DNA from: Falsiruegeria litorea R37
GTDB lineage: Bacteria > Pseudomonadota > Alphaproteobacteria > Rhodobacterales > Rhodobacteraceae
DNA: 64,000 nucleotides
Direction: 5' to 3'
NCBI RefSeq assembly: GCF_900172225.1
Contig: NZ_FWFO01000007.1
Coordinates: forward strand, 38,908 to 102,907
The notes beneath the pieces are model-generated. The model worked only from the letters and a program-made list of their open reading frames with translations, did not search any database and was not told the DNA's origin. Positions within the stretch are counted from its first letter, which is position 1. Each line of letters opens with the position of its first letter. A program made the position numbers and the translations under genes. This document shows, piece after piece, positions 44,563 to 52,758 of this stretch.

Positions 44563-45366
44563 ATGAACAAAACACCGACGCACTCGCATCGCGAACTTGA
44601 ACTGCTCGACGCCCTGCGCCAGCTTGGCGGTTCGGCCCGCAGTGCCGAATTGGCCCGTGTTCTGAATGTGTCCGAAGAAACAGTCCGCCGCACGATCAAG
44701 GCACTGGCCAAAGCAGGCGCGTTGGAGAGGGTGCATGGCGGTGCGTTTCTGCCCGACACACAGGCTGGTTTGAGCTTTTTCAGCCGGATGACCCAATATC
44801 CAGACGAAAAGCGCGCAATTGCCAAATCCACCGCAGAGCACATCCAGGACGGGATGACCCTGTTCATGGATGTCGGCTCGACCACAGCCTTTGTCAGCGA
44901 AGAGCTGCGCGCCCGGCACAACATGACAGTGGTGACAAACTCGATCGGGGTGGCGCAAACACTGGTCAATCACAACAACAACCGCGTGCATTTTCTGGGT
45001 GGAGAGATGCAGGGAAACGAACGTGGGACATTTGGGTTTGTCACCGAAAGCCAGATACGGCGGTTTGTCTTTGACATGGCGATCCTCAGCGCGGACGCGC
45101 TTTCACACAAAAGAGGCGTCCTGTTCACCAACGCGATCGAAGCGACGCTGGCCATCGTGGCCGCAGAAAACGCCGATCAGAAAGTATTTGTGATCGACCA
45201 CCATAAATTCGATACCACAGCCCCCCATTGCGGCCCGGATATGCGGCAGGTTGATGCCCTGTTTACCGACGCCACGCCAAACAAACGCCTGCGCGCCGCC
45301 TGCAAGGATTGGGGCGTGGCAATTCATGTCGCGGGACAAACGGAAGACACAAATGACGATGAATGA
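44563..45366 (+). CDS. DeoR/GlpR family transcriptional regulator (paralogue 1)
   Basis: 267 aa: N-terminal HTH (GGSARSAELARVLNVSEETV, then RRTIKALAKAGALERVHGGA) and a C-terminal sugar-phosphate-sensor domain with MDVGSTTAFVSEEL, VVTNSIGVAQTL and LGGEMQGNERGTFGFVTE. The domain keeps the loops used by DeoR proteins to sense phosphorylated sugars. About half the N-terminal residues match the regulator at 54871-55665. ATG at 44563 is preferred; a TTG at 44542 is the only longer option. First of a four-gene operon; the IMPase gene overlaps its end. Confidence 0.9.
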   Translation: MNKTPTHSHRELELLDALRQLGGSARSAELARVLNVSEETVRRTIKALAKAGALERVHGGAFLPDTQAGLSFFSRMTQYPDEKRAIAKSTAEHIQDGMTLFMDVGSTTAFVSEELRARHNMTVVTNSIGVAQTLVNHNNNRVHFLGGEMQGNERGTFGFVTESQIRRFVFDMAILSADALSHKRGVLFTNAIEATLAIVAAENADQKVFVIDHHKFDTTAPHCGPDMRQVDALFTDATPNKRLRAACKDWGVAIHVAGQTEDTNDDE

Positions 45367-46123
45367 CTGCGTCACGCACGCCCAAAAAGTGGCCGAGATG
45401 GCCTGCGAATCCGCGCGCGGCTTTTTTCGCGGCTCACTTGGGGTCGAGTTCAAATCCGACGCCAGCCCCGTCACCCAAGCCGACAAGGGGATCGAGGCCG
45501 AAGTGCGCGCCTATCTTGGTAAGCATTTCCCTGATCACGGGATCTTTGGCGAAGAGCATGGCGCAAACGGGGTCGACAAGGATGATCTGTGGATCATCGA
45601 CCCCATCGACGGCACGCGTTCGTTCCTGTCAGGCAACCCGCTTTTCGGCTTCCTTCTGGCCCACCTGCAGCACGGAACGCCCAAGCTCGGAGTTGTCGGA
45701 ATGCCCGCTTTGGGTGAAATCTTTGTTGGCGAAAAGGGCGTCGGCGCCAAGATGAACGGCGAGGTGATCCAGACCTCGGACGTGCAGCATCTGGATCAGG
45801 CGATCCTTTATGTGAACGAAGGCGACAAGATCTATCGCGACCACCCGGGCGCCTTTGACCGCCTGATGCAGTCGGGGCAAACGCGACGCATGTCTTATGA
45901 CTGCTACCCCCATGCTCTGCTGGCGGCTGGCCATGTGGATGCGGTGGTCGACTATGACCTGCAACCTTATGACTTCCTGCCGGTCTCGGTCCTGGTCGAG
46001 GCGGCGGGCGGGATTATGACCGACTGGAACGGTAAGCCACTGGATCTGAACTCGGATGGCCGGGTTGTATCGGCGGCAACACCGACGCTGCATGCCGAGC
46101 TACTTGCTTTGGTGAACGGATAA
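45353..46123 (+). CDS. Inositol-monophosphatase-family phosphatase (HisN/IMPase-like)
   Basis: 256-aa Mg2+-dependent phosphomonoesterase. Motifs: FGEEHG, WIIDPIDGTRSFLSG (metal-binding DPxDGT) and YDLQPYDFLPVSVLVEAAGG, the last typical of histidinol-phosphatase-like members. The ATG at 45353 has GGAAGA upstream and lies inside the end of deoR1; earlier start codons have no homologous residues. Next to a phosphate transporter and opposite a phosphonatase-like enzyme, so it may dephosphorylate a monoester released by that hydrolase. Confidence 0.87.
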   Translation: MTMNDCVTHAQKVAEMACESARGFFRGSLGVEFKSDASPVTQADKGIEAEVRAYLGKHFPDHGIFGEEHGANGVDKDDLWIIDPIDGTRSFLSGNPLFGFLLAHLQHGTPKLGVVGMPALGEIFVGEKGVGAKMNGEVIQTSDVQHLDQAILYVNEGDKIYRDHPGAFDRLMQSGQTRRMSYDCYPHALLAAGHVDAVVDYDLQPYDFLPVSVLVEAAGGIMTDWNGKPLDLNSDGRVVSAATPTLHAELLALVNG

Positions 46124-46127
46124 ACCC

Positions 46128-47810
46128 GTGGCAATCGTCAGTTTCCTCATAAGCCTTGCCGGAGCAACGATGCTGTTGCTCTTTGCCGTACGCATGGTCC
46201 GCACCGGGATCGAACGCAGCTATGGCGCGTCATTCCAGCGGGTGATGACCGGGCAAAACTCGATGGTGCAGGCCAGTCTTGTGGGCTTGAGCATGGCCGT
46301 TGTCCTGCAAAGCTCGGCCGCAGTTGCGCTCTTGACGTCGGGGTTTGCGGCGTCGGGTCTCTTGGGGTTCGGTGCAGGTCTGGCGATTGTTCTGGGCGGC
46401 GATCTGGGCTCGGCCCTGATCATTCAGATCCTGTCGTTCAAACTGGACTGGCTGGTGCCTTTATTGCTGGCCATCGGTGGCTGGCTGTTCGTGAAGACCG
46501 AACAGAAGAAGCTCCGCCAGATGGGCCGCATCCTGATGGGAATCGCCTTTATCCTGATCTCCCTCAGGTTCCTGCGCGAGGCGATGGACCCGATCCGGGA
46601 CAGCGCCTTTCTGCCTGCCATCGCCGACTATCTGGCCCGCGATTACATCACCGCTTTCCTGGTGGGGGCGGCACTGGCTTTTGTGATGCACAGCTCGGTC
46701 GCAGCAATCCTGATGTGCGTGACGCTGGTACAGATCGGAGCGATCCCATTTGCCGCCGGTCTGTCACTGGTTCTGGGGGCCAACCTGGGCAGTGCATTCA
46801 TCCCTGTCTGGCTGACCCGAGGCATGGACATACCCGCCAGACGTATCCCCATGGCCAACCTTGGCCTGCGGGGGGCCTGGGCCATCATCAGCCTGTTTGC
46901 CATCAATCTGGCAGTGCCTGCTGATCTGCTCGGGGGCGGACATGGAGGTCAGATGCTAGTGAACGCCCACCTTGCCTTCAACGCCACATTGCTGCTGCTC
47001 GCCCTGCCTTTCTGTCGGGTGCTCAAGGGCCCGATGGAAAGCCTTATGCCAAAGGCAGCCCCTGCACATGACGTCGAGCAGATGACGAAACCTGCAAGCG
47101 CCCTGGACCCGGCCAACGTTGGGTCACCTGCGCAAGCCATCTCGGGTCTGAAACGCGAACTGTTGCGCATGGCTGATCTGGTAGAGGCGATGTTTCGCCC
47201 AACTCTGCGGCTGTACAAATCCGGGGAAAAGGATCAGATCCGCGCCATTCAGGCCGTAGACGTCGAAGTGAACGAATGCCTGTCCGGCATCCGCGCCTTT
47301 GTCGCAGCTCTGCCGGTGGATGAGATGACCAAACGGGACGCCGGGATTGCCCGCGACATGTTGGAATATGCCGTTCGCCTGGAAACCGCCGGCGATGTGG
47401 TGGCCAAACGCCTGACCGTTCTGGCCGGCGATCTGCGCAAAACGGGCAAACAGTTCTCAAAAGAGGGTTGGTCGGAGCTGCAACAGATGCACGAGACCAT
47501 TCTGGCCAACATGCAGCTTGCCTCAAACGTGCTGATCTCGGACGATCTGGAAAGCGCGCGCCTGCTCAACAACGAAAAGACCGAGGTCAAGCGCGCCGAG
47601 CGGGACAGCCGCAAGCGGCATTTCCGACGGTTGCAAACCGGCAAGGTGCAGAGCTTTGAAACCAGCGACGTTCACTTGGAAACCCTGCGCGCCTTTCGCG
47701 ATTTCAACAGCCATATCGCCGCCGTTGCGACCCCGATCCTGTATCAGAGCGGGCAGTTGCTGGAAACGCGCCTGATCGAAGACATGCCAAAATCGGTCTC
47801 CGAGAGCTGA
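46128..47810 (+). CDS. Na+/phosphate cotransporter family protein with PhoU-like C-terminal domain
   Basis: 560 aa. The membrane half has the two Na/Pi-cotransporter repeats with their QSSA-type signature (SMAVVLQSSAAVALLTSGFA, about 56-75) and the second copy AFVMHSSVAAILMCVTL. The cytoplasmic C-terminal third is a helical PhoU-like domain (about 340-550). Bacterial members can take up or release phosphate. GTG start 4 bases after the phosphatase gene, so cotranscribed; it may balance the Pi set free by the neighbouring enzymes. Confidence 0.88.
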   Translation: MAIVSFLISLAGATMLLLFAVRMVRTGIERSYGASFQRVMTGQNSMVQASLVGLSMAVVLQSSAAVALLTSGFAASGLLGFGAGLAIVLGGDLGSALIIQILSFKLDWLVPLLLAIGGWLFVKTEQKKLRQMGRILMGIAFILISLRFLREAMDPIRDSAFLPAIADYLARDYITAFLVGAALAFVMHSSVAAILMCVTLVQIGAIPFAAGLSLVLGANLGSAFIPVWLTRGMDIPARRIPMANLGLRGAWAIISLFAINLAVPADLLGGGHGGQMLVNAHLAFNATLLLLALPFCRVLKGPMESLMPKAAPAHDVEQMTKPASALDPANVGSPAQAISGLKRELLRMADLVEAMFRPTLRLYKSGEKDQIRAIQAVDVEVNECLSGIRAFVAALPVDEMTKRDAGIARDMLEYAVRLETAGDVVAKRLTVLAGDLRKTGKQFSKEGWSELQQMHETILANMQLASNVLISDDLESARLLNNEKTEVKRAERDSRKRHFRRLQTGKVQSFETSDVHLETLRAFRDFNSHIAAVATPILYQSGQLLETRLIEDMPKSVSES

Positions 47811-47816
47811 TCACTG

Positions 47817-48653
47817 ATGTCCGTCTCTGTTATCGCCATCATCTTGTCCGCCGCGCTGCTGCACGCGATCTGGAACGCCATCGTGAAAACGGCGGCAGAC
47901 CGAACGACCACCCTTGGCCTGGTGGCCTTTGGCCATGTTCTGCCCGCAGCCGTCATGGTCAGCCTGCTGCCCCTGCCCAATGCCGAAAGCTTTGTTTACA
48001 TCCTAATCTCGACCGTGGTGCATTTCGGATACTACTACATGCTTGGTCGCGCCTATCAGCACGGGGATCTGAGCGTGGTCTACCCCATCGCGCGCGGCAT
48101 CGTTCCCGCTCTGGTGTCCCTTTGGGCCATGTTGCTGTTGGGCGAGGTTCTGCCGCTGCAAGCTTGGGTTGGCATCGCGGTGATCGCCCTTGGCATCCAA
48201 CTGAGCAGCTGGAAAGCCTTGCGTTCAGGCGTGGGGCGCGCGGCGCTAGGGTTTGCGGTCGGCACCGGGTTTTGTATCTCGATCTATTCCGTGGTCGACG
48301 GCATCGGCGTACGGTTGTCAGGCAACACCTTGTCTTACTGGGCCTGGGGCGCGTTTTTGCACATCTTCATCGCGGGCTTTGTCGCGATCCGCAAACGCGC
48401 CACCCTGTCCGCCCTGCCCCCACGGGTCTGGGCGCTTGGGCTTGCTGGTGGGCTAGTGTCGATGACGGCCTATGGCCTTGTGCTTTATGCCAAGAATTTT
48501 GCCCCCCTTGGCGCGGTGTCCGCTTTGCGCGAGACATCCGTCATATTTGCCGCGTTGATTGGCTTTCTTCTCCTTGGCGAGGGCAACTGGAAGCGTCGTC
48601 TAGGGGCTGCAGTCCTCATGGCCGTTGGCGTAGCATTGATCGGCACAAGCTAA
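47817..48653 (+). CDS. EamA/DMT-superfamily transporter
   Basis: 278 aa with ten predicted membrane helices arranged as two EamA repeats (GRAYQHGDLSVVYPIARGIV in the first, YAKNFAPLGAVSALRETSVI in the second). Such proteins export or import small metabolites; the direction and substrate cannot be read. Six bases after the Na/Pi transporter gene, last of the operon, and followed by a strong shared terminator. Confidence 0.87.
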   Translation: MSVSVIAIILSAALLHAIWNAIVKTAADRTTTLGLVAFGHVLPAAVMVSLLPLPNAESFVYILISTVVHFGYYYMLGRAYQHGDLSVVYPIARGIVPALVSLWAMLLLGEVLPLQAWVGIAVIALGIQLSSWKALRSGVGRAALGFAVGTGFCISIYSVVDGIGVRLSGNTLSYWAWGAFLHIFIAGFVAIRKRATLSALPPRVWALGLAGGLVSMTAYGLVLYAKNFAPLGAVSALRETSVIFAALIGFLLLGEGNWKRRLGAAVLMAVGVALIGTS

Positions 48654-48685
48654 AAAAGGCGCCCGTCCATGGGGAAACGGGCGCC
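48652..48685 (-). terminator. Intrinsic terminator of the ABC transporter operon, shared with the DMT gene
   Basis: GGCGCCCGT (48658-48666) and ACGGGCGCC (48677-48685) form a perfect 9-base stem. On the minus strand the stem is followed by TTTTTT (48657-48652), a canonical U-tract for the ABC operon ending at 48714. The T-tract overlaps the DMT stop codon; in the plus direction the stem has no tail. Confidence 0.85.
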
Positions 48686-48713
48686 GGCTGACGACATCGG
48701 ACCTTTGCGCGCA

Positions 48714-49547
48714 TCACCCCACCGCGGGTGCGCGCGACTTTTGATCCGGATCCAGCGATGGGATCGCCGCCAGCAAATTTCGTGTGTAGTCCTGTTGCGG
48801 ATTGGCAAAGAGCTCGCGCGTGGGGGCGCTTTCGACGATCTTGCCGTGATACATGACCACCACGTGGTCGCAGGTATGGGCCACCACCGACAGGTCGTGA
48901 CTGATGAACATGAAGGTCAGCCCCAGATCCTTTTGCAACGACTTGAGAAGGTTCAGGATGTCCGCCTGAATCGAAACGTCCAAAGCCGCCACGCATTCGT
49001 CCGCGATCACGAAACGCGGGTTGCTAGCAAGTGCTCGCGCAATGGAAATCCGCTGCCGCTGACCGCCCGAAAACGCATGCGGATAACGGCGCAGGTGTTC
49101 CAGGTTCAACCGGCATTTGCCGGCGATCTCGCGCACGCGGGCGTCGGTTTCCTCGCGCGATTTGGTCAGCCCCATCACCTCGAGCGGTTCGGCGATGATG
49201 TCGCGCACGGTCATGCGGGGGCTGAGCGCCGCGTAAGGGTCCTGAAAGATCAGCTGCGCCCGGCGGCGGTATTCTTTCAGATCGCCGGGCGACATGTCGG
49301 TCAGATCAAACTGCACCTCGCCATCATCATATTCGGCCTCACCGCCGGTAATATCGACGGCGTTCAACAGCGCGCGCCCCAATGTGGTCTTGCCTGATCC
49401 GCTTTCCCCCACAACACCCACAAAAGCCCCGCGCGGGATTTCGAACGACACGTCATCGACCGCCTTGAGCGTCTTTTTGTTGAATATCTTGCCGCCGATG
49501 GAAAACTCGACCGACAGATCCTTGGTTCTGATCAGAGGTTTGGTCAT
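48714..49547 (-). CDS. dppF: Oligopeptide/dipeptide ABC transporter ATPase (DppF/OppF-type)
   Basis: 277-aa ATPase: Walker A GESGSGKTT (about 40-48), signature LSGGQRQRISIARAL-type sequence (FSGGQRQRISIARALASNP), Walker B RFVIADECVAALD and the switch His in ISHDLSVVAHTCD. The C-terminal oligopeptide extension is short. Start overlaps dppD by 4 bases. Last gene of the operon SBP-permease-permease-ATPase-ATPase. Substrate uncertain; the family also carries opines, glycosides and nickel. Confidence 0.9.
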   Translation of the reverse strand: MTKPLIRTKDLSVEFSIGGKIFNKKTLKAVDDVSFEIPRGAFVGVVGESGSGKTTLGRALLNAVDITGGEAEYDDGEVQFDLTDMSPGDLKEYRRRAQLIFQDPYAALSPRMTVRDIIAEPLEVMGLTKSREETDARVREIAGKCRLNLEHLRRYPHAFSGGQRQRISIARALASNPRFVIADECVAALDVSIQADILNLLKSLQKDLGLTFMFISHDLSVVAHTCDHVVVMYHGKIVESAPTRELFANPQQDYTRNLLAAIPSLDPDQKSRAPAVG

Positions 49548-50542
49548 GGCAGGCTCGGCACGTCTTCGGGGAACAGGGCCGCGAAATGACCGGGGGTGAC
49601 CTCGGTCAAGGGCGGGCGTTCGGTTTCATAGCGTGATCCCGGTTGCAATTCCGGGTTGCGGGGGTGGAACACGCAGCCGTTGGGGCGTTCAAGTGGCGAG
49701 GGGATGTCACCGGGAATGGGTGTCAATGGCGCGTCCAGATCATCAAGCCGGGGCAAGGCGTTCAAAAGCCCACGGGTATAGGCGTGTGCAGGCGTTCGGA
49801 TCACATCGCGCACCGGGCCGCTTTCCAGAATACGACCCAGATACATCACCGCCACCTTGTCGGCGGTCTGGGCCACGACGCTCAGGTCATGGGTGATGAA
49901 AATGATGCCCATGCCAAATTCAGCCACCAGATCGCGCATCAGATCCAGCACTTGCGCCTGAATGGTCACATCCAATGCAGTTGTAGGTTCATCCGCGATC
50001 AACAACTTGGGCTTGGTCGACAGCGCCATGGCGATCATCGCCCGCTGACGCATCCCACCCGACAATTCAAACGCGTATTGGCCGAACCGTATCGACGGGT
50101 CCAGGATACCAACCCGATCCAGCATCTCGATCGACAGCTCTTTGGCCTGCTTCTTGTTCATGTTGGTGTGAATGAGCAGTTGCTCGACCATCTGGCTGCC
50201 GATGGTCATGGCCGGCGCAAAGCTTGCCATGGGTTCCTGAAAGATCATGCTGACCGCCCCGCCACGCACGACCTGCATGTCGCGTGGCCGCTTCAGGCCC
50301 ATCACATCAACAGGCCCGTCATCCAAATGCAGGGTGATCCGGCTGTCGGGTCCGTAAACAGTGTTGCGCGCGTTCAGCTTCATCAGCGACTTGGCCGTCA
50401 CCGACTTGCCCGAGCCGCTTTCGCCCACCAGCCCCATCACTTCACCCGGTTTCAGCGAGAATGAAACATCGTCGACGGCCGTCACCAGCCCCTCGTCGGT
50501 TTTGAACTGAACCGTCAGGTTTTCAACGTCGATCAGGCTCAT
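49544..50542 (-). CDS. dppD: Oligopeptide/dipeptide ABC transporter ATPase (DppD/OppD-type)
   Basis: 332-aa ATPase with GESGSGKSVTAKSL (Walker A), ELSGGMRQRAMIAMAL, LLIADEPTTALDVT (Walker B) and ITHDLSVVAQTADK. The C-terminal oligo_HPY-type segment is seen as HAYTRGLLNALP with GCVFHPRNPELQPG, though the usual Cys-rich cluster is reduced. Overlaps its neighbours by 4 bases on each side. Confidence 0.9.
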   Translation of the reverse strand: MSLIDVENLTVQFKTDEGLVTAVDDVSFSLKPGEVMGLVGESGSGKSVTAKSLMKLNARNTVYGPDSRITLHLDDGPVDVMGLKRPRDMQVVRGGAVSMIFQEPMASFAPAMTIGSQMVEQLLIHTNMNKKQAKELSIEMLDRVGILDPSIRFGQYAFELSGGMRQRAMIAMALSTKPKLLIADEPTTALDVTIQAQVLDLMRDLVAEFGMGIIFITHDLSVVAQTADKVAVMYLGRILESGPVRDVIRTPAHAYTRGLLNALPRLDDLDAPLTPIPGDIPSPLERPNGCVFHPRNPELQPGSRYETERPPLTEVTPGHFAALFPEDVPSLP

Positions 50543-51681
50543 TTCCGGGTCTCCGAATAGGGGTCGGCAGCGTCACGCAGGCCGTCACCCACGAATACAA
50601 ACGCCATGACCAGCGCGATAAAGAAGATGACCGGGATGAAATACCACTGATAGTTCAACAGCACGTCCGCCTTGGTCACATTCTGCAGCATCACACCAAG
50701 GGAATTCACGGGGTCTTTCAGTCCCAGACCAATGAACGACAAGGCCGTCTCGCTCAGCACCATGTAGGGGAAGGAAATCACCAGATCGACGATGATATAG
50801 CTGGTGAAACTGGGCAGCAGATGGCGGCGGATGATGTGGCTGGGGGATGCCCCGCACAATCGCGCTGCCAGCACGTATTCTTGGTTCCGCTCCGTCAGCA
50901 GATGGGTCCGGACACGGCGGGCCAGCGTCGGCCAGCCAATCAAACCGAGGATCATCGATATAAAGAAGAACCGCGTCTCTGCCGACCATTCTGGCGGGAT
51001 AAAGGCGGCAATCGCCATGAACAGCGGGATCGCAGGCACCGTTCGGATCGCATCTGTCACCATCTGGATCACACTGTCGAGCCAGCCGCCATAGTAGCCA
51101 GAGATGCCCCCGATCACGAGCGCCAGCACAAATGAGATGACGACGCCCATTGTTCCCACCTGCAACGAGGTCCAGACCGCATGAAATGTGCGGCTGAAAA
51201 TGTCCTTGCCTGCGCTGTCTGTGCCGAACAAGTGGACATAGCCCTCCTCCATACCAAACAGGTGAATGTTGCCAGGAATAAAGCCAAAAAGCTTGTAGTC
51301 GTCGCCCTTCACAAAGAACTGCATATAGCGGCGCTCATCTTTGTTGATCTTTTCCACCCAGCGGAAATTGGTCGCCAAAGACCGCTCGCGTGTCACCGTG
51401 TACAGGAACGGGCGCATCGAGCAGCCGTTTTCATCACAGAACTTGGGGATCTGCGGCGCGCCGTTCAGGTAATCCTTATCCCGGCCCGCAACAGTCGGAT
51501 CATACGGCGACAGGAAAGGGGCAAACATCCCCGACAGGATCAACACCAGCAGCACAACTGCCGCCACCATCGCGGCCTTCTGTTTCTTGAACCGGGCCCA
51601 GATCAGCTGCCCTTGTGAGGCGGTGAAATAGGCCTCTTTCGCCTTTTGGTTTGGCGCCGTTGTTTTCGTTGTCGTGGTCAT
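50539..51681 (-). CDS. dppC: Peptide-type ABC transporter permease (DppC/OppC-type)
   Basis: 380-aa permease. An N-terminal helix (about 35-55) is followed by a long periplasmic loop with CDENGCSMRPFLYTVTRERS and FGFIPGNIHLFGMEEGYVHL, then HLFGTDSAGKDIFSR and five helices with the EAA-type AARLCGASPSHIIRRHLLPS. The roughly 100-residue loop is longer than in the classical DppC and is typical of a YejE/opine-like subgroup. Overlaps dppD by 4 bases. Confidence 0.88.
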   Translation of the reverse strand: MTTTTKTTAPNQKAKEAYFTASQGQLIWARFKKQKAAMVAAVVLLVLILSGMFAPFLSPYDPTVAGRDKDYLNGAPQIPKFCDENGCSMRPFLYTVTRERSLATNFRWVEKINKDERRYMQFFVKGDDYKLFGFIPGNIHLFGMEEGYVHLFGTDSAGKDIFSRTFHAVWTSLQVGTMGVVISFVLALVIGGISGYYGGWLDSVIQMVTDAIRTVPAIPLFMAIAAFIPPEWSAETRFFFISMILGLIGWPTLARRVRTHLLTERNQEYVLAARLCGASPSHIIRRHLLPSFTSYIIVDLVISFPYMVLSETALSFIGLGLKDPVNSLGVMLQNVTKADVLLNYQWYFIPVIFFIALVMAFVFVGDGLRDAADPYSETRK

Positions 51682-51685
51682 CGGC

Positions 51686-52690
51686 TTACCTCAGGATGCT
51701 TTTGCGGACGCGCGGGTCGATGACCGCAAGCAGCATGTCCGTGAGAAAGTTCAGCGTCACGATGGATGCCGTGAGCAAAAAGATGATCGCGCCCGCAAGC
51801 TGTTGATCGTTCGAGCGCGCCAATGCTTCAAGCAGCAGCGAACCGGCTTCGGTCAGCGTCAGGATCAGTGCCACGATGGGCAGCTCGTTAAAGATGCGGT
51901 TCAGGTCAAACCCCAGCGAATTCACGATCGGCCCCAAGGAATGGCGCGCCGGATAGCGCCACAGCAACCGCACCCCGTGGATGCCGCGCGCCTCTGCTGC
52001 GGTCACGTAAAGTTTGCCAATCTCGTCCGACATCAGCGCGCGCACGGTTTGCAGGGCAAAGGCAGTGGCAGACCACCCGAGAATGAAAATCGGCAACCAG
52101 GCGTGGCTGAGCAAGTCAACGAACTTGTCCCACGACCACGGCGCGTCCTTGTATTCGGGCGAAAATAGCCCCGTCAGCGTCTCGCCAAAATAGACGGTCG
52201 AGACCAGCATGATCATCAGCGCCAGAAGAAAGTTGGGCATCGCCAGACCCAGATAGCTGACGATCCGCAGCGAGTTGTTCAGCAGCGCATTGCGCGACGC
52301 GGCCGAGATGATGCCAACAGGAATGGCAATCATATAAGCTAAGAGCAGCGAGCCCAGGCAGATCCAGAGGGAAATCCAGAACTTGTCGCCCAACAGCTGC
52401 GCGATGTTCACCCGCAGAATGCAGCTGTCGCCAAACTCACCGCGAAAGGCACCGCTTAGCCAGCTGGCCCACCGGGTCAGGAAGGGGCGGTCCAATCCCA
52501 GCCGGGCGCGCTCGGCCTCGATATCGGCCAGCGTGATCGCCGACCCTTGGGTGTTTTTGTAGGCCAGGTACCGCTCGGCGCAGTCGCCGGGCACCAGCTC
52601 CATCAGCGAAAACACCACGAGTGACACGATCATCAGCGTGATCAGTGCCATCACCGCGCGAGTTGCCGCAAATCGGGCGAATTGGAACAT
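51686..52690 (-). CDS. dppB: Peptide-type ABC transporter permease (DppB/OppB-type)
   Basis: 334 aa with six helices. The N terminus MALITLMIVSLVVFSLMELVPGD and the cytoplasmic loop VTAAEARGIHGVRLLWRYPA match DppB-type permeases. LDRPFLTRWASWLSGAFRGEFGDSCIL-like periplasmic region is present. Forms the channel with the dppC product; 4 bases separate the two genes. Confidence 0.9.
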   Translation of the reverse strand: MFQFARFAATRAVMALITLMIVSLVVFSLMELVPGDCAERYLAYKNTQGSAITLADIEAERARLGLDRPFLTRWASWLSGAFRGEFGDSCILRVNIAQLLGDKFWISLWICLGSLLLAYMIAIPVGIISAASRNALLNNSLRIVSYLGLAMPNFLLALMIMLVSTVYFGETLTGLFSPEYKDAPWSWDKFVDLLSHAWLPIFILGWSATAFALQTVRALMSDEIGKLYVTAAEARGIHGVRLLWRYPARHSLGPIVNSLGFDLNRIFNELPIVALILTLTEAGSLLLEALARSNDQQLAGAIIFLLTASIVTLNFLTDMLLAVIDPRVRKSILR

Positions 52691-52758
52691 CGTCTTCCCT
52701 TTGGGTATTGGAAAACGGGCGCGAACGCCCGCTTTCGTGTCGTGTTGTCAGAACCCGA

